Below are positions 40,313 to 45,338 of a stretch of DNA of 45,338 bases, piece by piece. The stretch's first letter is position 1; every line of letters starts with the position of its first letter. Location of the stretch: positions 1 to 45,338 of the forward strand of contig JAZNGF010000053.1 in NCBI GenBank assembly GCA_045576295.1, read 5' to 3'. This DNA comes from CAVALG01 sp045576295 (lineage in GTDB: Bacteria; Bacillota; Clostridia; Oscillospirales; Acutalibacteraceae). A program made the position numbers and the translations under genes. The notes under the pieces were generated by a model. That model did no database searches, was not told where the DNA came from, and saw only the letters and a list, made by a program, of their open reading frames with translations.

Positions 40313-41176
40313 ATGCGAAAAGACGGCAGAAGGGTTAAAGGCGTTAACCCAATGTATAGCGTTGTTCCTCACATTATGAAGGATAGAAATGATGCATTGA
40401 ATTATCTTACTATTATGGTTCCTTACAAATCAATGCACGACTATATTAACAAAAAAAGAATCGAAAAGCTGCGTATAAGCCACTTATCACTTTTCATTGC
40501 AGCATACGTTCGTGTTCTTTCAGAATTCCCTGAGCTTAACAGATTTGTTGTTAATAAAAAGGTATATGCTCACAACGACATTCAAATTGCAATGGTTGTT
40601 TTAAAGCCGGGTTCTGATTCTGATGAAACTATGGGCAAGGTTTCCTTTGAATTAACCGATACTATTTTTGATGTTAATGATAAAATCAATAAATTTATTG
40701 AAGACAGCCGAAATGCCGATGAAGAAAACGGAATGGATAAATTCGTGAGACTTATGAAAATTCCAGGTGTTCTTTCGGTTGGTGTATCATTTCTAAAGTG
40801 GCTTGATAAGCACGGGTGGCTACCAAAATCAATTATTGATAACGTTAGCCCTTTCCACACAAGCCTTACTATCTCTAACCTTGCAAGCATTAGGGCACAT
40901 TCAATTTTTCACCACATTTACAATTTTGGCACCACCAGCCTGTTTATTACTATGGGAACTCTTGAAAAAAAGGTTGAAAAGGTTAACGGTGAGTTTAAAG
41001 AGGTTAAATATATCCCCCTTGGTATTGTAATGGATGAACGCATTGCCAGCGGGTTGTATTATTCAAGGGCCTTTAGAAGATTTGTCTCTATTTTATCTAA
41101 CCCTGAGATACTTGAAACTGCGCCTGAAACCATCGAATACGATTTGCCATTTAAAGAAAAAGGTAAATTCTTTTAA
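40313..41176 (+). CDS. Acyltransferase-fold protein (2-oxoacid dehydrogenase E2/CAT-like), probably inactive
   Basis: 287 aa, resembling the catalytic domain of E2 acyltransferases and CAT: LTIMVPYKSMHDYINKK, LSLFIAAYVRVLSEFPELNRFVV and the C-terminal LTISNLASI/GIVMDERIASGLYY. E2 enzymes carry DHRxxDG there; here it reads D241-E-R-x-x-S-G, so the catalytic histidine is replaced by glutamate and the second Asp by serine. There is no lipoyl domain. The fold is therefore probably kept for binding or another reaction. ATG 40313 is the start; the upstream TTG is inside the promoter. No E1 or E3 genes are nearby. Confidence 0.75.
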   Translation: MRKDGRRVKGVNPMYSVVPHIMKDRNDALNYLTIMVPYKSMHDYINKKRIEKLRISHLSLFIAAYVRVLSEFPELNRFVVNKKVYAHNDIQIAMVVLKPGSDSDETMGKVSFELTDTIFDVNDKINKFIEDSRNADEENGMDKFVRLMKIPGVLSVGVSFLKWLDKHGWLPKSIIDNVSPFHTSLTISNLASIRAHSIFHHIYNFGTTSLFITMGTLEKKVEKVNGEFKEVKYIPLGIVMDERIASGLYYSRAFRRFVSILSNPEILETAPETIEYDLPFKEKGKFF

Positions 41177-41187
41177 CCAAGCACTAC

Positions 41188-41228
41188 AAACGCAATACCA
41201 AAGATTTCAAGGTGTTGCGTTTTTTATT
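41188..41228 (+). terminator. Terminator after the acyltransferase-fold gene
   Basis: AAACGCAA (41188-41195) pairs with TTGCGTTT (41215-41222), with CC/GG also pairing inside, then TTTTATTATT. Confidence 0.8.
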
Positions 41229-41238
41229 ATTTAGGTAC

Positions 41239-41267
41239 TTTACTGTTAATAATATTTGTTGTATTAT
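41239..41267 (+). promoter_or_regulatory. Promoter for the trk operon
   Basis: TTTACT, 17-nt spacer, TATTAT at 41262-41267; reasonable but not perfect consensus, between the terminator and trkA. Confidence 0.55.
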
Positions 41268-41313
41268 ATATAAGAATTATATTTTCTTTTATAAGTAAAG
41301 AGGCGAACTTTAA

Positions 41314-42669
41314 ATGAAAATTGTTATTATCGGCCTTGGAACAATAGGCAGAACAATACTCAAAAGTCTTTCCGGAGAAGACCATACTATTACTATTATT
41401 GATGAAGATAAGGATAAAATTGAAACCCTTATCGAACGTTATGACGTATCGGGAATAGTTGGTAACGGCGCTTGCAGTGACATTCAGAAAGAAGCCGGTG
41501 TTAGCGGTGCTGATTTGGCCATTGTTTTAACAAATAGTGATGAGCTTAATATTTTCGCATGCCTTGTTGCAAAAAAGGTTGGCGTTAAAAACACCATTGC
41601 GAGAGTTCGAAACCCAGACTACCGCAAACAAATTGTTGAAATGAAGGATGAACTCGGCATCTCAATGATTGTTAACCCCGAAAAGGACACCGCAAACGAA
41701 ATTTTTAGTCTTATCAACCTTCCCTCAATTGCTCAGGTTGAACGTTTTGCCAAAGGTAGAGCTCTGCTTGTTGAAGTTGTTGCAGAAAAGGGTTGTTCTC
41801 TTGTTGGTGAAAGCCTTATAACGCTTGGAAAGAAACTGGGTTCTAAAGTTCTTATTTGCGCTGTTCAGCGTGATAACAAGGTTTATATCCCTTCAGGTAA
41901 CTTTGTTATTAACGAAGGTGATAGAGTTCACTTTACGTCTGATGCCAATTATTTGCGCGACTTTTTATCGGAAATCAACCTTATTAAATCTCCCCTTAAG
42001 AATATTATGATTGTTGGCGGTAATAAAATTTCTTATTACCTTGCCAGTGAACTGTCGAAAAAGAAATATCGCATCAAACTTATCGAAAGCAATAAGGAAA
42101 TCACCGAAGAATTAGCCGAACTATTGCCGCGCGTTACTGTTATTAATGGCAACGGCACACAGCACGACCTTTTATTAGAAGAAGGCATTGAAGCAATGGA
42201 TGCTTTTGTTGCGCTTACAAACATTGATGAAGAAAATATGGTTGTGTCAATGTTTGCCGATAAGATGAATGTTAAAAAAATCATTGCACAAATTAAAAGC
42301 GAAGACCTTTACGGAATGCTGGGCGAGCTTGGAATTAAAAACACCGTTTCGCCTAAAGATATTGTTGCAAGCCGCATCACAACCTACATTCGCGCACTTG
42401 CGAACACACGCGGTAGTAACGTTTTAACAATGTACCGCCTGCTTAACAATCAGGTTGAGGCGCTTGAATTCCTTGCAAAAAAGCATGAAAAGATTTATAA
42501 CACACCATTAAAAGACCTAAATATCAAAGAAAACTGCTTGGTTGCGTGCATTATCAGAAAGAACGAAGTTATCATCCCCGACGGTAACACAAGCATTATG
42601 CTTGGCGATAACGTTATTGTTGTTACAACACACAAAAACTTCGATGATTTAACCGATATTTTCGAATGA
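41314..42669 (+). CDS. trkA: Trk potassium uptake regulatory protein TrkA
   Basis: 451 aa, two RCK units. Each starts with a Rossmann NAD-binding strand (GLGTIGRTIL at ~7-16 and NIMIVGGNKISYYLA at ~230-244), followed by TrkA-C domains. TrkA binds NAD/NADH or ATP at the cytoplasmic face of TrkH and gates it. Length and repeat organisation are normal. It overlaps trkH by 4 nt (ATGA), so the two are coupled. Start ATG 41314 with AGAGGCG upstream. Confidence 0.95.
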   Translation: MKIVIIGLGTIGRTILKSLSGEDHTITIIDEDKDKIETLIERYDVSGIVGNGACSDIQKEAGVSGADLAIVLTNSDELNIFACLVAKKVGVKNTIARVRNPDYRKQIVEMKDELGISMIVNPEKDTANEIFSLINLPSIAQVERFAKGRALLVEVVAEKGCSLVGESLITLGKKLGSKVLICAVQRDNKVYIPSGNFVINEGDRVHFTSDANYLRDFLSEINLIKSPLKNIMIVGGNKISYYLASELSKKKYRIKLIESNKEITEELAELLPRVTVINGNGTQHDLLLEEGIEAMDAFVALTNIDEENMVVSMFADKMNVKKIIAQIKSEDLYGMLGELGIKNTVSPKDIVASRITTYIRALANTRGSNVLTMYRLLNNQVEALEFLAKKHEKIYNTPLKDLNIKENCLVACIIRKNEVIIPDGNTSIMLGDNVIVVTTHKNFDDLTDIFE

Positions 42670-44222
42670 GGCAAAAACTTATGAATTATATTAAGCTTGG
42701 AAGAATATTAGGCAAAATAATGATTTTAGAAAGCTTGTTAATGCTCGCTCCCCTTGCGGTTAGCCTTATTTACAAAGAACCTTTCACACATATTTTAGCC
42801 TTTATTATACCCGTTTTGGGTTTAGCAGCGCTTGGCTATTTGCTGCAGATTCCAAAGCCTCGCAGAAACACCTTTTATCAAAAAGAAGGTTTTGCATTAA
42901 CCGCGCTTGCTTGGCTTGTTTTTGCGCTTTCAGGTGCTATCCCATTTGTAATTAATGGCGAAATCCCAAAATTTATCGACGCATTTTTTGAAATAATGTC
43001 GGGCTTTACAACTACGGGTGCCAGCATTGTAACCGATGTTGAGGCACTTTCACACTCAACACTTTTCTGGCGCAGTTTTTCGCATTGGATTGGCGGAATG
43101 GGAATTCTTGTTTTTGTGCTTATATTTATTCCCGAAAGCAACGAAGGCTCATCTATGCACCTTTTACGTGCTGAAAGCCCCGGCCCGCAGGTTGGTAAAA
43201 TTGTTTCAAAAATGAAGGTTACAACAAGAATACTTTACCTTATTTATTTAGGGCTAACTGTTCTTGAAATTATCATTTTAATGTTCGATAAACCTATCCC
43301 CGGGCATGAAAGCGAGCAATTCTTCTATAGTCTGCTTGCAAGCTTCGGCTCTGCAGGCACAGGTGGATTTGGCTTTATAAACGGCAGTATGGAACAATTA
43401 AATCCTTTTTCACAATACGTAATAGCAACATTCTTATTGTTGTTCGGGTGTAATTTCAGCCTATATTATCTATTGCTTATAGGTAAAATCAAAACCGTTT
43501 TAAAAAGTCAGGAATTAAAAGCTTATCTATTCACAGTAGCAGCTGCTGTTTTACTGATTTTCTTAAGCTTAAATGCGAGAATCGAAACCTTTTCGCAGAT
43601 TTACACAACAGAAGAAACTTTTAGGCATTCATTTTTCCAGGTTGCATCAATTTTAACAACAACCGGCTTTACTACAACTGATTACAATGTTTGGCCTACA
43701 GCCGCGACAACCATTTTGGTTTTATTAATGCTTGTCGGTGCTATGGCAGGCTCAACCGCGGGCGGCATTAAGGTTTCAAGAGTTGTTATTGCATTTAAAG
43801 GGATATTCAACAACTTTAAAAAGTTGATTGACCCTCACTATGTTCCAAACACCAAGTTAGAGGGAAAAACGCTGCAATCAAGCACTATGTATTCTGTTTT
43901 CTCTTTTATAACTTTATATTTCATCATAATAGTTATTGCAACATTAGTGCTATCGTTCGACCCAATAAATGGTGAGATTCTGTCCATTACATCCGATGCC
44001 GGCGAATACACGGTAAAACACGGCTTTTTGAGCAATTTCTCATCGGTAATAGCCTGCATTTCTAACATTGGCCCCGCTTTAGAATCAACCGGCCCATACG
44101 CAAGCTATGCCGAGTTCAGCGGCGTATCAAAGTTAATTCTATCATTTATTATGATGATAGGAAGGCTTGAGATTTTGCCTGTGTTCGTTCTATTTAGCCC
44201 AAGAACATGGAAAAGAGTATAA
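42666..44222 (+). CDS. trkH: Trk potassium uptake channel TrkH
   Basis: 518 aa membrane protein with the four-repeat SKT channel fold. Selectivity-filter regions are GFTTTGAS (~116-123), FGSAGTGGFG (~234), TTTGFTTTDY (~337) and a fourth NIGPA (~469), all close to the TxGx pattern. It moves K+ together with TrkA, important for turgor and pH. Overlaps trkA by 4 nt. A bidirectional terminator follows. No anomaly seen. Confidence 0.95.
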   Translation: MRQKLMNYIKLGRILGKIMILESLLMLAPLAVSLIYKEPFTHILAFIIPVLGLAALGYLLQIPKPRRNTFYQKEGFALTALAWLVFALSGAIPFVINGEIPKFIDAFFEIMSGFTTTGASIVTDVEALSHSTLFWRSFSHWIGGMGILVFVLIFIPESNEGSSMHLLRAESPGPQVGKIVSKMKVTTRILYLIYLGLTVLEIIILMFDKPIPGHESEQFFYSLLASFGSAGTGGFGFINGSMEQLNPFSQYVIATFLLLFGCNFSLYYLLLIGKIKTVLKSQELKAYLFTVAAAVLLIFLSLNARIETFSQIYTTEETFRHSFFQVASILTTTGFTTTDYNVWPTAATTILVLLMLVGAMAGSTAGGIKVSRVVIAFKGIFNNFKKLIDPHYVPNTKLEGKTLQSSTMYSVFSFITLYFIIIVIATLVLSFDPINGEILSITSDAGEYTVKHGFLSNFSSVIACISNIGPALESTGPYASYAEFSGVSKLILSFIMMIGRLEILPVFVLFSPRTWKRV

Positions 44223-44233
44223 CTATATAAAAT

Positions 44234-44270
44234 AACAGCCGACTGCCTATTATAGGTACAGTCGGCTGTT
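44234..44270. terminator. Bidirectional terminator between trkH and hydF
   Basis: AACAGCCGACTG (44234-44245) pairs fully with CAGTCGGCTGTT (44259-44270), with CCTA/TAGG also pairing inside. It ends both converging genes. Confidence 0.9.
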
Positions 44271-44273
44271 TGC

Positions 44274-45338
44274 TTATTTCAATAAGTTACTAATGCCATC
44301 AAAAGGATTTAAGCTACGTTTTAATATGCCGTTTATATGCGCAATCGCAACGCCGTAATTAACAATAGGAACACCCGAATTCACCGCTTTTTCAATACGG
44401 CTTTTCATTGCCGATTCATTCAGCATACATCCACCGCAGTGAACAATTAATTTGAAATTCGATAAATCATCAGGGAATTCGTTGCCTGAAGTAAAAGAAA
44501 AATCAGGCTTTGCACCGCTGAATTTTTCAATCCAATTCGGCATTTTTACTGTTCCAATGTCATTACATTGGCGGTGGTGAGTGCAGCCTTCAGCAATTAA
44601 CACCTTATCGCCGTCTTTCAAATTTTCGAGTGCTCGCGCACCGTTTACAAGCGTTTCTAAATCACCTTTATAGCGCGCCATAAGTATTGAAAACGACGTT
44701 AATGGGATATTATCTGGTGTATCTTCACTTACGCGTTTAAAGGCCTGCGAATCGGTTATAACCATTCGTGGTTTTTGCTTTATGCTTTCAAGGGTATGCA
44801 CAAGCTCGGTTTCACGGCAGGTTACGGCAACAGCATTAGCATCAAGAATATCTCTAATAACCATTTGCTGCGGTAAAATCAGCCTGCCCTTCGGCGCTGA
44901 TTCATCAATTGGAATCACAAGCACAATAATATCGCCACTGTCAATAAGATCGCGCACAAGAAAACGCTGGCTCTTTTTTTTGCTTGCAAATTCGCCTAAG
45001 CGCTCTTTAAGCGCATTTATACCTTCGCCCGTAACAGCGCTTACATATACCGAATTAGTTGCTACGTTTGAGTTTTTTTCAACCAAATCAATTTTGTTAT
45101 AAACAATTATAAAATCTATCTTACGCTGGGTAAATTCGTTGATAAGTTCTTTATCAAGCTCGCTTAAGCCAACCGCCGAATCAACAACCAAAACTGCAAT
45201 ATCAGTTTCGTTTAGAATATCACGCGCTTTTTTAACGCGAAGTAGCCCAAGCTGTCCTTCATCGTCGAGCCCCGGGGTATCAATAATAACAACCGGGCCG
45301 AGTGGCAAAAGCTCCATAGATTTTTTAACAGGGTCGGT
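44274..45338 (-). CDS. hydF: [FeFe]-hydrogenase maturation GTPase HydF (5' end cut by window)
   Basis: The frame is open to the right edge, with TDPV (switch region) just inside it; 354 residues are visible of about 400, so only the P-loop end is missing. G3 motif DTPGLDDEG, G4 NKID (in VYNKIDLVE), and the C-terminal Fe-S ligands CTHHRQC and HCGGCMLN are present. HydF is the scaffold that carries the 2Fe precursor from HydE/HydG to hydrogenase; this shows the host makes an [FeFe] hydrogenase. hydE and hydG are not in the window. Terminator shared with trkH. Confidence 0.95.
   Translation of the reverse strand, partial: TDPVKKSMELLPLGPVVIIDTPGLDDEGQLGLLRVKKARDILNETDIAVLVVDSAVGLSELDKELINEFTQRKIDFIIVYNKIDLVEKNSNVATNSVYVSAVTGEGINALKERLGEFASKKKSQRFLVRDLIDSGDIIVLVIPIDESAPKGRLILPQQMVIRDILDANAVAVTCRETELVHTLESIKQKPRMVITDSQAFKRVSEDTPDNIPLTSFSILMARYKGDLETLVNGARALENLKDGDKVLIAEGCTHHRQCNDIGTVKMPNWIEKFSGAKPDFSFTSGNEFPDDLSNFKLIVHCGGCMLNESAMKSRIEKAVNSGVPIVNYGVAIAHINGILKRSLNPFDGISNLLK

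Noticed and set aside
1..45338. CRISPR arrays, insertion sequences, rRNA genes
   Set aside because: No regularly spaced direct repeats, no transposase motifs and no rRNA-like sequence were recognised anywhere in the window.

Overview
The window looks like a low-GC Firmicutes (class Clostridia, probably an Oscillospirales-type gut anaerobe) chromosome with the distal end of a large integrated phage on its left side. The host assignment rests on the gene families: [FeFe]-hydrogenase maturase HydF, a clostridial F420-0:glutamate ligase-like protein, DUF5662 and DUF2935 proteins, an AbrB/SpoVT-type regulator, BMP-type nucleoside ABC transport and the MreBCD/PBP2 block. No marker here fixes genus or species.

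Region 1 (1-13.46 kb) is the end of a prophage. All genes run on the + strand, are tightly packed and are very A/T-rich. They form a replication and nucleotide module: a RecJ-like DHH exonuclease, a DnaE-type polymerase III alpha subunit, a RecD2-like helicase, NAD-dependent DNA ligase, a membrane-anchored 3D-domain wall protein, ThyX, a dNMP kinase, a frameshifted 5'(3')-deoxyribonucleotidase, and an excisionase-like HTH protein. Two homing-endonuclease-type genes are inserted among them. The neighbouring RecJ-like, DnaE-like and 3D-domain genes recall the yorK/yorL/yorM set of Bacillus phage SPbeta. Many genes lack ATG starts, and three have best-supported starts at ATA, ATA and ATC. The element ends at a 45-nt fragment holding the anticodon loop, T arm and CCA end of tRNA-Arg(TCT), which is best read as the attachment-site scar. 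The intact tRNA and the integrase should lie off the left edge.

Region 2 (13.46-21.05 kb) is a junction and accessory chromosome segment: terminators, a possible 56-aa membrane peptide, a DUF2935 protein, an XRE-HTH/ADP-ribosylglycohydrolase fusion, an aminotransferase with its Lrp-type regulator, an MFS transporter, an anchored amidase and a short-chain dehydrogenase.

Region 3 (21.1-26.9 kb) is a purine/nucleoside salvage cluster: xanthine phosphoribosyltransferase, a BMP-family lipoprotein, a double-domain ATPase and two permeases, starting from a strong sigma-A-type promoter. Region 4 (26.96-33.8 kb) is cell envelope and shape: polysaccharide deacetylase, MreB, MreC, MreD, PBP2, an orphan MinD-like ATPase and methylglyoxal synthase. 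Region 5 (33.87-37.33 kb) holds HisRS and AspRS, then an AbrB-type regulator on the opposite strand. Region 6 (37.5-45.3 kb) holds single-gene units, each with a clear TTGACN-17-TATAAT type promoter or terminator: the F420-0 ligase-like protein, a tyrosine recombinase, DUF5662, an acyltransferase-fold protein lacking catalytic residues, the TrkA/TrkH potassium pair, and HydF cut by the right edge.

I do not see a clear-cut new multi-gene system. The most unusual signals are the ATA/ATC starts in the phage module, the homing endonuclease lying in frame just after the helicase stop, the XRE-ADP-ribosylglycohydrolase fusion, the orphan MinD, and the small membrane ORF next to the attachment scar.
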